Of a stretch of DNA of 64,000 nt, positions 51,067 to 58,136 are shown in pieces. How positions within the stretch are numbered: position 1 is the first letter of the stretch; the number at the start of each line of letters is the position of its first letter. Below the pieces are notes generated by a model. The model made no database searches. It was given only the letters and a program-made list of their open reading frames with translations, and was not told the origin of the DNA. The translations under genes and the position numbers were made by a program. The stretch is from a virus. The stretch covers positions 1-64,000 of the IMG/VR virus record IMGVR_UViG_3300044980_000048. One strand, written 5' to 3'.

Positions 51067-51890
51067 AGCCAACCTATTTCCTTTGCTGCATCCTGAAAAT
51101 AACCGGGAAAGAATTTCTTTGGGTCAATGCGCTCTGTGACGGTGCCGCGATTAAATAGATCAGCGCCGGTCTTCAGGCATTCAGCGATGTGATCGGGAGA
51201 TTTGAATTCATCGCTGTTTAACTCCTGATGCGAAAAATTCTCCACCTTGTTCCTGATTGCCTTCTCGCCGCCCATATAACTAAGATGCCAGCCGCCATCC
51301 GGCACAAAACCGCACATATTACGCCTATTACGCATCTCCTGCGCCCCTGTCAGCAAGGCCATCCGCACGGTAGTCAGTATCGTTCCGTGCCAATGCTCAT
51401 GCCGCAGGTTCGTCAAGTCGTAATAGAAAAACGCCTGCCTGCATGCCACGATAGCATCCGCCGTAATCCATTCCGTTGCCCACTCTATCGCCTTGCGCGA
51501 AGGGAATTCGTCCACATCCCCCATCATGAACGTATCTTCCTGCTTGATGCCAAGTTCCAATATATCCTTGCGCGGTGCAGTCAGAATATCGGTAAGGGAA
51601 TTGCGTTGAGTCTTCTCCACGTGCCACCAGACGGAATTAGGATCAAACTGCTTGGGCTTCTCGGAAAAGTCCAGATGCGATACATCTATCCGGACTGGAT
51701 GATGGATAATCTTATGCTTCCACGGCGCAAAGCGTTCGCGGTTGTCCCAATAATGAAACGGCTTATCCTTGCCGCTAAAAGTCTTATCAGCTTCGCAAAT
51801 GATAAACTTATCGACATAGGGGGAAAGAAGACGAAGACGAAACTCTAGTATGTCCAATTCCGAGTCAAACAACACCGCATCCAAAAGCAT
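51063..51890 (-). CDS. Glycosyltransferase family 17-like
   Basis: A 275-residue protein. DAVLFDSELDILEFRLRLLS, YVDKFIICEADKTFSGKDKP, TFMMGDVDEFPSRKAIEWA (DxDE) and GWHLSYMGG are hallmark GT17 segments (beta-1,4-N-acetylglucosaminyltransferase family, common in viruses and bacteria). The acceptor is unknown. Coupled by 4-bp overlap. Confidence 0.82.
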   Translation of the reverse strand: MLLDAVLFDSELDILEFRLRLLSPYVDKFIICEADKTFSGKDKPFHYWDNRERFAPWKHKIIHHPVRIDVSHLDFSEKPKQFDPNSVWWHVEKTQRNSLTDILTAPRKDILELGIKQEDTFMMGDVDEFPSRKAIEWATEWITADAIVACRQAFFYYDLTNLRHEHWHGTILTTVRMALLTGAQEMRNRRNMCGFVPDGGWHLSYMGGEKAIRNKVENFSHQELNSDEFKSPDHIAECLKTGADLFNRGTVTERIDPKKFFPGYFQDAAKEIGWL

Positions 51891-52135
51891 TACAACGTCC
51901 TTACGATAAGATAGTTTTGATAACTAAGAGGCCAGACACGATATTGGCTATCCACCATCGTCGGGACTCCATGGCAATTCTTCAACAAATCATCCGCCAG
52001 CAGCTTATCAATTATAAAATCATCAACATGCGTCAGCGGATGCGCGGTGCAATTCGGGCCAATTGCATATACTCGCGGAAATAAAAACGCGGGGGAAAAA
52101 TCTTTTACTTTAGGGGGATTTTCTTCTGAAGACAT
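51890..52135 (-). CDS. Hypothetical protein in glycan operon
   Basis: An 81-residue protein with PRVYAIGPNCTAHPLTHVDD and LLADDLLKNC. Its stop shares one base with the GT17 start. No family is recognised. Confidence 0.5.
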   Translation of the reverse strand: MSSEENPPKVKDFSPAFLFPRVYAIGPNCTAHPLTHVDDFIIDKLLADDLLKNCHGVPTMVDSQYRVWPLSYQNYLIVRTL

Positions 52136-52170
52136 CGGAGCGCCCGGTGTTTGAGTTGCAGTATATTAAT

Positions 52171-53382
52171 CTAAGTCGTCTGAAATTTCAACATGAATTC
52201 ATCAAAGCAGTCTCCGACATACTCACAATCATCGCGCGACACGCCCTGATGACAGCCTATGGCAAAGCCTCTGTCCATGATCGTGTTGCTGTTTTCGAGG
52301 CTGCCTGAAACGCGATGCTCATACATTTTCATGGCCGGTTGCCGCGCCATATTACCCGCGATGATAGGCCGCGTCTCTATGCCTTTCGCGTTCAGGAACC
52401 TTACAATCTCTGCCCGCGTGAACGGCGTATCCTTAAGTATGATCCCGAATCCAAACCAACTGCTTAATCCAAAGATTTGCTGTTGCTGCAATATAAAATA
52501 ATCCGAATACCTCTCAAGGCGGTTTCTATAGGCATGCGTCACATTACATCTATCCTGTACAAAGCCATACAGCTTCGGTAACTGTACCATGCCCATTGCG
52601 GCCTGTATCTCGGTTGGCCGCAGGTTATAGCCGATATTCACAAACAGGAAGCGCGGATCGATGTTCGGATACAAGTCTGCATATTTCTGGCTATTATCCG
52701 CCTCGCGTGACCAGCCGTGCGCCCTGAGTATCCGCATCAAATCGGCAAACTCTGCGTTATCCGTCAGGCACAGACCCCCTTCAAACGTGGTAATGTGATG
52801 CGAGTAGTACAGGCTCATGGTGCCGACAATACCAAAACTGCCGGTATATTTATTATCTATGCCCGCACCCATAGACTCGCAGGAATCCTCAATAACATAT
52901 AAGCCATGCTTCCCGGCCACCTGCATTATACCGTCATGGAAACTACCATTCATGTGGCACGGATTGCCGTACACATGCACCAGCATGATAGCCTTGGTTT
53001 TATCGGTGATCGCCGCTTCAATCGCCTGCGGCGTGACGTTGAATGTGTTTATATCGCAGTCCACAAACACCGGCACAAGGCCGTGCTGTATCAGCGGCCA
53101 TACGCTCGTTGCCCATGACAGCGCGGGCACAATCACTTCATCTCCGGGTTTCAGCCTGTCATTCCACGCGGGATTACTGAGCGCGGCAACCGCAAGCAGG
53201 TTAGCCGACGATCCGGAGTTACACATCACGCAATGCCTGACGCCGAAATACTCTGCGCACATTTGCTCGAACCTGCGCACCTGCCTGCCCATGGTGACAT
53301 CGCCGGTACGCATCTGCGCTACCATGGCGGAGATTTCCTCTTCGCCAAAGGTGGGAGCGTGAAGTTTTACACTGCGTTCCAT
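52171..53382 (-). CDS. DegT/DnrJ-fold enzyme with His for the PLP lysine (ColD/RfbH-like)
   Basis: 403 residues from ATG 53382 (GGAGAG upstream). SGSSANLLAVAAL, VIVPALSWATSVWPL, YVIEDSCESMGA (PLP-binding Asp166) and SHHITTFEGG, where His195 sits at the usual Schiff-base lysine. This substitution marks sugar 3-dehydratases such as ColD (GDP-4-keto-6-deoxymannose 3-dehydratase) and RfbH. With GDP-mannose 4,6-dehydratase next door, formation of GDP-4-keto-3,6-dideoxymannose is a strong inference. Confidence 0.85.
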   Translation of the reverse strand: MERSVKLHAPTFGEEEISAMVAQMRTGDVTMGRQVRRFEQMCAEYFGVRHCVMCNSGSSANLLAVAALSNPAWNDRLKPGDEVIVPALSWATSVWPLIQHGLVPVFVDCDINTFNVTPQAIEAAITDKTKAIMLVHVYGNPCHMNGSFHDGIMQVAGKHGLYVIEDSCESMGAGIDNKYTGSFGIVGTMSLYYSHHITTFEGGLCLTDNAEFADLMRILRAHGWSREADNSQKYADLYPNIDPRFLFVNIGYNLRPTEIQAAMGMVQLPKLYGFVQDRCNVTHAYRNRLERYSDYFILQQQQIFGLSSWFGFGIILKDTPFTRAEIVRFLNAKGIETRPIIAGNMARQPAMKMYEHRVSGSLENSNTIMDRGFAIGCHQGVSRDDCEYVGDCFDEFMLKFQTT

Positions 53383-53543
53383 TGTCTCTCCAATTGTTCC
53401 AATCGTCTCTGCATCGGCGCTATCCCCAGAATCTCCCGCGCCTGAATATCGCTGCAAGGCGCATATCCTTCTATCTTCACGATGCCCGGATGAACGCGGG
53501 TTACGATATATCCGTTCACGGTATGTTTTACCTCGTCAGGCAT
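53367..53543 (-). CDS. Hypothetical 58-residue protein
   Basis: MPDEVKHTVNGYIVTRVHPG... then a helix (MQRRLEQLERQW). It starts inside the GMD 3' end and overlaps the ColD-like start, bridging the two genes. No family is recognised, but the coupling supports expression. Confidence 0.5.
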   Translation of the reverse strand: MPDEVKHTVNGYIVTRVHPGIVKIEGYAPCSDIQAREILGIAPMQRRLEQLERQWNAV

Positions 53544-54571
53544 GGCGTCCTCTTCACCTTATCGCGCCAGTATTGTAATAAATCCTGCATGGTAGTCTCA
53601 AAGGGTATCTCTGGTTTCCAGCCGCTATGATTACGAAACTTACTGGTATCGAATTTTTGCAAGTCCGCATCAATAGGCCGCAAGCGTTCCGGGTCTATCT
53701 CAACATATATCTCGCTACCATCTCCGGGCCCCTGAAATTTATTGCGGGTTTTGCGCTCTGAAAGCGACAATAAATAACCAAGCATATGCCCGACGCTGCG
53801 ATATTCATCGCCTGCAATATTGTAATATTCCCCGGCAACAGGATTGATTGTTACCAGCATATGATATGCCCGTACCGCATCCCGTACATCGGCATAGGTG
53901 CGCAGAGAATCTACATTACCAACTTTCACCACTGAAGGTATCTGACCCGCTTCAATCATCGCTATCTGCTTGGCAAACGATGACTCCGCGAATACATCGC
54001 CGCGCCTTGGGCCGGTATGAGTTCCCATCCGCGTCACCATCACGCACATGCTGTAAGCTTCCGCGTAGTGCCGCGCAATCAATTCCGTTCCCACCTTTGA
54101 AATCGCATACGGGCTGGATGGGTGAAAACTACACTCTTCGTCAATCGGCAGCTTCTCTTCAGGCACTCGGCCAAACACTTCCGACGACCCGCATACATGA
54201 ATCACGGCGCTACATGCATCCGCCTTGCACGCCTCAAGCACCCTGTGCGTGCCTTGTACGTTCGTCTCGTAGGTATCAAGCGCCGCCGTGAACGATGTTT
54301 TCGGATACGACTGCGCCGCCAGATGAAACACGTAATCGGGAGCCGCTTCACGCACTGCCGCGTTTATCGAATCGGAATCCCGCAAGTCGCCGTACAGCAG
54401 CTTCACCCTCCCGCCTTTATTTACTTCCGGCAGAAGATGTGCTATGTTATCCAGAGGCGAACGCCATCTGATTAATCCGTAAATATCCCAATCGGTGTGC
54501 CCAAGCAGGTAATCCGCAAGATGCGACCCCACCATTCCCGATATGCCCGTAATGAAGCAGCGCGCTTTCAT
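53528..54571 (-). CDS. gmd: GDP-mannose 4,6-dehydratase-like SDR
   Basis: A 347-residue protein. CFITGISGMVGSHLADYLL (NAD site), YGLIRWRSPLDNIAHLLPE, KLLYGDLRDSDSINAAVREA, DYVFHLAAQSYPKTSF, GSSEVFG and SPYAISK (YxxxK), VGNVDSLRTYADVRD. These match GMD-family enzymes that make GDP-4-keto-6-deoxymannose. It is the first gene of the leftward carbohydrate operon and supplies the ColD-like enzyme's substrate. Confidence 0.85.
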   Translation of the reverse strand: MKARCFITGISGMVGSHLADYLLGHTDWDIYGLIRWRSPLDNIAHLLPEVNKGGRVKLLYGDLRDSDSINAAVREAAPDYVFHLAAQSYPKTSFTAALDTYETNVQGTHRVLEACKADACSAVIHVCGSSEVFGRVPEEKLPIDEECSFHPSSPYAISKVGTELIARHYAEAYSMCVMVTRMGTHTGPRRGDVFAESSFAKQIAMIEAGQIPSVVKVGNVDSLRTYADVRDAVRAYHMLVTINPVAGEYYNIAGDEYRSVGHMLGYLLSLSERKTRNKFQGPGDGSEIYVEIDPERLRPIDADLQKFDTSKFRNHSGWKPEIPFETTMQDLLQYWRDKVKRTPCLTR

Positions 54572-54585
54572 TCTCAACTAATAAC

Positions 54586-55560
54586 ATGATACTCTCCAAG
54601 ACGCCATACCGTATTTCCTTCTTCGGCGGCGGCTCGGACTTCCGCGAGTTCTATGAACAACACGGCGGCAAGGTGCTATCGGCCACGATCAACCACTACT
54701 GCCGCATCATGGTGCGCAGGCTACCCCCGTTCTTTACCGAGAAGTCCCGCGTCATCTGGTCGCAGATAGAAAACGTATCCGACATCTGCTACATCACCCA
54801 CCCTGCGGCACGGGCCATCCTTTATCACATGGCCGAAGACCGTATCGAAATCATCCACTCAGGCGACCTGCCAGCCCGTTCAGGACTAGGCTCAAGCTCG
54901 GCCTTCACGGTGGGGCTACTCAATGCCATGCATGCACTCAGGATGCCCCACTATGCCTTGCCCGACCTTAACGGACTGTCACTTGCTCCCAAGCATCTCG
55001 CCACCGAAGCAATCTGCATCGAACGCGACATCCTGCGCGAAAACGTAGGCATCCAAGACCAGATTGCCTGCACATACGGGGGCTTCAACAAGACCACCAT
55101 CCATACGGACGGGGCATTTACGCTTGACCCCCTGAAGCCCGACAAGGCGCTGCAAGACCACCTGCTGCTGTTCTTCACCGGCATCACGCGCAACTCTTCC
55201 GATATTGCCGCCCAGCAGATAAAGGAAATCCACACCAAGACCGCCGACCTGAAGCATCTCATGTCGCTTGTCGATACCGCACTCGCCTCTCCCCTTGAAG
55301 ACTTCGGCAGACTCCTGCATGAAAGCTGGCTCATCAAGCGCAAACTGTCGCCGTCAATCACTACGGATTTTATCGACGGCATATACACGAAGGCTCTCAA
55401 TGCCGGTGCAGAGGGAGGTAAGCTGCTCGGTGCCGGTGGGGGTGGGTTCATGCTGTTCTTCGCCAAGCCTGAGTATCATAAACATATCATAAAATCGTTA
55501 GGACTGCTGCACGTCCCGTTTCAATTCGAGAGCAAGGGTTCACACATATGTCACGCATAG
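54586..55560 (+). CDS. GHMP sugar kinase (heptose/fucose kinase-like)
   Basis: A 324-residue protein. KTPYRISFFGGGSDFREFY, LPARSGLGSSSAFTVG (GHMP motif 2) and GGKLLGAGGGGFMLFF (motif 3) match HddA-type D-glycero-D-manno-heptose-7-P kinases and related sugar kinases. The gene is divergent from gmd with 14 bp between start codons and no Shine-Dalgarno. It begins a GC-richer four-gene run. Confidence 0.85.
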   Translation: MILSKTPYRISFFGGGSDFREFYEQHGGKVLSATINHYCRIMVRRLPPFFTEKSRVIWSQIENVSDICYITHPAARAILYHMAEDRIEIIHSGDLPARSGLGSSSAFTVGLLNAMHALRMPHYALPDLNGLSLAPKHLATEAICIERDILRENVGIQDQIACTYGGFNKTTIHTDGAFTLDPLKPDKALQDHLLLFFTGITRNSSDIAAQQIKEIHTKTADLKHLMSLVDTALASPLEDFGRLLHESWLIKRKLSPSITTDFIDGIYTKALNAGAEGGKLLGAGGGGFMLFFAKPEYHKHIIKSLGLLHVPFQFESKGSHICHA

Positions 55561-55964
55561 TATGCTGTAGCGGTGGGTTCGATCCGCTCACTTCAGGCCA
55601 CATAGACTACATCGAAGACGCCGCCAACTACGGCAGGGTTATCGTCATTCTTAATTCAGATGAGTGGCTCATACGAAAGAAGGGCTACCTGTTCATGCCT
55701 TGGCCGCAGCGGGCAAAGATACTATGCGCCCTTCGCGCAGTATATGGGGTAATCTCGGTAGATGACTCAGACGGCTCTGTATCTTCCGCGCTACGCCACA
55801 GCGGCGCGTCATACTTCGCCAACGGCGGCGACCGCACGGCAGATAATACGTTAGAGTTAGACGTATGCCGCGAACTTGGCATTACACCGTTGTTTAACAT
55901 CGGCGGGGGAAAAACGGCCTCAAGCAGCGAACTGGTGAGGGCGGCATGCAGGCAGATGAACTGA
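55548..55964 (+). CDS. Nucleotidylyltransferase (cytidylyltransferase-fold)
   Basis: A 138-residue protein. CCSGGFDPLTSGHIDYIEDA (TxGH variant of HxGH), VIVILNSDEWLIRKKGYLFM, PWPQRAKILCALRAVYGV and SSSELVR near the end. Such proteins activate sugar phosphates (RfaE C-domain, TagD). It overlaps the kinase by 13 bp, suggesting kinase then nucleotidyl transfer on one sugar. Confidence 0.8.
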   Translation: MSRIVCCSGGFDPLTSGHIDYIEDAANYGRVIVILNSDEWLIRKKGYLFMPWPQRAKILCALRAVYGVISVDDSDGSVSSALRHSGASYFANGGDRTADNTLELDVCRELGITPLFNIGGGKTASSSELVRAACRQMN

Positions 55965-56539
55965 TAGCTTTCGAGCGTGACATAGCCAGCCTGTACAACG
56001 CGGGTGCCATACGCGCCCCCATCCACCTGTCGTCCGGTAATGAGCAGCAGTTGATTGAAGCGTTCAAAGGCTTCAAACAAAACGACTGGTGCTACTGTAC
56101 ATGGCGTTCCCATCTGCATGCCCTGCTGGCCGGTGTACCCGCAGCCAAGGTCAAGGCCGCTATCATGGCAGGCAGGTCTATGACGCTCTGCTTTCCGGAG
56201 CATCGGTTCTTTTCATCAGCCATCGTCGCCGGGTGTTGCCCTATCGCGGTGGGTACGGCATGGCAGATCAGGCAGCGGGGCGGGAAAGAGCGCGTGTTTT
56301 GCTTCCTTGGCGACATGGCTGCATTGACAGGACTTGCCTTTGAATGCGGCAACTATGCCAAGTGGCATGACCTGCCGATAACATGGGTAGTGGAAGACAA
56401 CGGCATGAGTGTATGTACCGATACGCTTGACGCATGGGGCTGCAAAGAACCACGGCAACAGACGCAGGCCATCGCTACAGGATACAACTACGTTTTGGGC
56501 TATCCTCACTCAGGCGCGGGCAGGCGCGTGAATTTTTGA
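55946..56539 (+). CDS. Thiamine-diphosphate E1 alpha-like protein
   Basis: A 197-residue protein. IHLSSGNEQQLIEAFKG, HLHALLAGVP, ERVFCFLGDMAALTGLAFEC and PITWVVEDNGMSV match the PP-binding domain of E1 alpha subunits of 2-oxo acid dehydrogenases, with the GD-x(~27)-N cofactor motif. It is shorter than standard E1 alpha (~330). It must pair with the following gene, which carries the Pyr domain. No lipoyl E2 partner is present, so acyl transfer to a sugar is more likely than dehydrogenase work. Confidence 0.72.
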   Translation: MQADELIAFERDIASLYNAGAIRAPIHLSSGNEQQLIEAFKGFKQNDWCYCTWRSHLHALLAGVPAAKVKAAIMAGRSMTLCFPEHRFFSSAIVAGCCPIAVGTAWQIRQRGGKERVFCFLGDMAALTGLAFECGNYAKWHDLPITWVVEDNGMSVCTDTLDAWGCKEPRQQTQAIATGYNYVLGYPHSGAGRRVNF

Positions 56540-57063
56540 CAGGAAACTCCGCATATTCTGACAACCTCTGCAAGGCTATGGCTTTATTCGCCTCACAGCC
56601 TAACGCCGTAGTGGTGGGGCAGGCCGTGGCATGTCCGGGTACTGCTATGTTCAACACGCTCCGTGACGTTCCCATGTCGCAGCGCCTTGAGTTTCCGGTC
56701 GCGGAAATCTTCCAGCTTGGCTTCTGCACCGGCATCGCATTGTCTGGTGGACTGCCGTTGTGCATCTTCCCCCGTATCAACTTCATGCTTGAGGCCATCA
56801 GCCAGCTTGTGCAGCATCTGGACAAGATACCGCTATTCAGCGACTACCGGCCTAAAGTGCTGATTCGCACCGCCATCGCAACCCCGATACCGCTAGACGC
56901 AGGCCCGCAGCATCTTGGCGATTACACGGATGCGGTGAAGGCGATGCTGTCAACAGTGCGGGTTGTGAGACTAACAACAGCGGAAAGCGTGCTTCCGGCC
57001 TATCAGGAAGCCATAAACTGTGCTGATTCTGTGATTCTGGTTGAGGACATGGGTTTATATTGA
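56536..57063 (+). CDS. Thiamine-diphosphate E1 beta-like (Pyr domain) protein
   Basis: 175 residues from a TTG at 56536 that overlaps the alpha stop (TTGA). SAYSDNLCKAMALFASQPNA, EFPVAEIFQLGFCTGIALSG (with the cofactor-activating Glu), LCIFPRINFMLEAISQLVQH and PLDAGPQHLGDYTDAVKAML match transketolase pyrimidine-binding domains. The C-terminal transketolase domain of a full E1 beta is missing. ATG 56578 would cut into the first conserved helix, so TTG is preferred. Confidence 0.7.
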   Translation: MTGNSAYSDNLCKAMALFASQPNAVVVGQAVACPGTAMFNTLRDVPMSQRLEFPVAEIFQLGFCTGIALSGGLPLCIFPRINFMLEAISQLVQHLDKIPLFSDYRPKVLIRTAIATPIPLDAGPQHLGDYTDAVKAMLSTVRVVRLTTAESVLPAYQEAINCADSVILVEDMGLY

Positions 57064-57262
57064 ACGTGCATTCAGTTTATCTATTAGTTGATTTATCATG
57101 TGCATGAGAAATAAATACCAATATATTACAAACACTTAAATATCGTGTAATATTTATTATGTAATAGGATACTTTATATACTATGTATAAAAAACATTTG
57201 TTTCCTATTTCCAATATAAATCATTTTCTAGCTATGGTTTGAGATTTCCGCTACCACCCTAC
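57064..57262. other. AT-rich convergent intergenic region
   Basis: 199 bp separate the plus-strand sugar genes from the minus-strand 57263 gene. It is much more AT-rich than the genes on its left. TCATG-TG-CATGA (57096-57107) is a palindrome, and ATTACA (57125-57130) pairs with TGTAAT (57146-57151). It may terminate transcription from both sides, but no classical GC stem plus U-run is present. No gene is seen. Confidence 0.4.
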
Positions 57263-57721
57263 CTAACCACCGCTCTCAACAAACCCTATAAGAGCCTCTA
57301 GCTCCCTGCTGCCCATTTTCTCAATCCCCTTTTGCAGCATTGAGCGCTTATCGTTTATCTCGGCCATTATCGCCTGACGCTGAATGCTCTTCCCCTGCTT
57401 TCTATCCAACCACTCCCGTATGGCGTTTAAAACGGCCTTATCGTCATCGCTGGTAAGCGCCATGATAGCCAGAGCGTCTAGCATAGCCTGAGCCTGTTCT
57501 TCCTCGCTCATGGCAAGCACACGCAGTTTATCCGGGTTTATGCGCTCAAGTAACGTTCTGAGTTCTGCACGTGGCATTTCTTCGAGGCGAGATAGAAGGG
57601 AAGCGTCGATGGACGCGGGGTTGGTTGCGCTTTGTGCCGTAGCTTGGCTATTAGAGCCAGTTTCACGCTTGTTTGTCTTAGGCAGCGGATCGCCGGTCAA
57701 TGGGTCAAATTCATCGCTCAT
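57263..57721 (-). CDS. Unidentified helical protein
   Basis: A 152-residue protein. A disordered N terminus (DPLTGDPLPKTNKRETGSNS) is followed by helices (LSRLEEMPRAELRTLLERIN, DDKAVLNAIREWLDRKQGKS, KMGSRELEALIGFVES). It is isolated, next to the iteron region. A small terminase subunit or replication accessory protein are possibilities; nothing decides. Confidence 0.6.
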   Translation of the reverse strand: MSDEFDPLTGDPLPKTNKRETGSNSQATAQSATNPASIDASLLSRLEEMPRAELRTLLERINPDKLRVLAMSEEEQAQAMLDALAIMALTSDDDKAVLNAIREWLDRKQGKSIQRQAIMAEINDKRSMLQKGIEKMGSRELEALIGFVESGG

Positions 57722-58136
57722 AAGCGGGATTATAGCATAATAATGCCATTTATCAATGAGGTAACGGAAATATGGCGTTGTTACCTCTTTGTTACCTATT
57801 TGTTACCTAACTATATATATATATTACAATAACATATTAATAATAATCATAAAGGTAACATAGGTAACAATTATCATATACACACGCGCACACGCGCACA
57901 CGTATACCTTTTGGGATTTCTGTTACCTCTTAAACACTAGGCTCACAGCCACTTCCAAGGTAACAATGGCTCAAAACCTCACTTTTGTCATAATCATCAT
58001 TGATATGTAATGATAAAATAGGTAACAGGTTTTATTTTCACGTACCATGTACGATTTATCTTGTGTTATTCCTATATCCGTATATTGTACGTCACATAAG
58101 CAATTAAGCTTATGAATAACAACTAGGAGAGTTTTT
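57722..58136 (+). other. Candidate replication origin: AGGTAAC iterons, AT tract, Z-prone tract
   Basis: This is the largest non-coding stretch (415 bp). AGGTAAC occurs at 57759, 57853, 57862, 57958 and 58020, and its complement GTTACCT at 57780, 57791, 57802 and 57922. The 57780/57791/57802 copies are spaced exactly 11 bp, one helical turn. Between them are CTATATATATATATT (57811-57825), an easily melted run, and an alternating purine-pyrimidine tract of CACACGCG units (57877-57907). CATAAGC (58095-58101) and GCTTATG (58108-58114) flank the DUF932 promoter. Origin or master regulator site is inferred. Confidence 0.55.
58061..58088 (+). promoter_or_regulatory. Possible promoter of the DUF932-like gene
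   Basis: TTGTGT (58061-58066) and TATTGT (58083-58088) lie 16 bp apart, 49 bp before the start codon, and roughly fit sigma-70 boxes. The inverted repeat CATAAGC/GCTTATG (58095-58114) directly downstream could be an operator. This is a weak match only. Confidence 0.3.

Noticed and set aside
52171-53457. DegT gene start at 53457
   Set aside because: The first 25 residues (SGAGDSGDSADAE...) are unlike the family and overlap the 58-residue gene in another frame; ATG 53382 has GGAGAG upstream.
57877-57907. CRISPR-like or telomere-like repeat
   Set aside because: The CACACGCG units are contiguous simple sequence, without spacers or repeats of CRISPR size.
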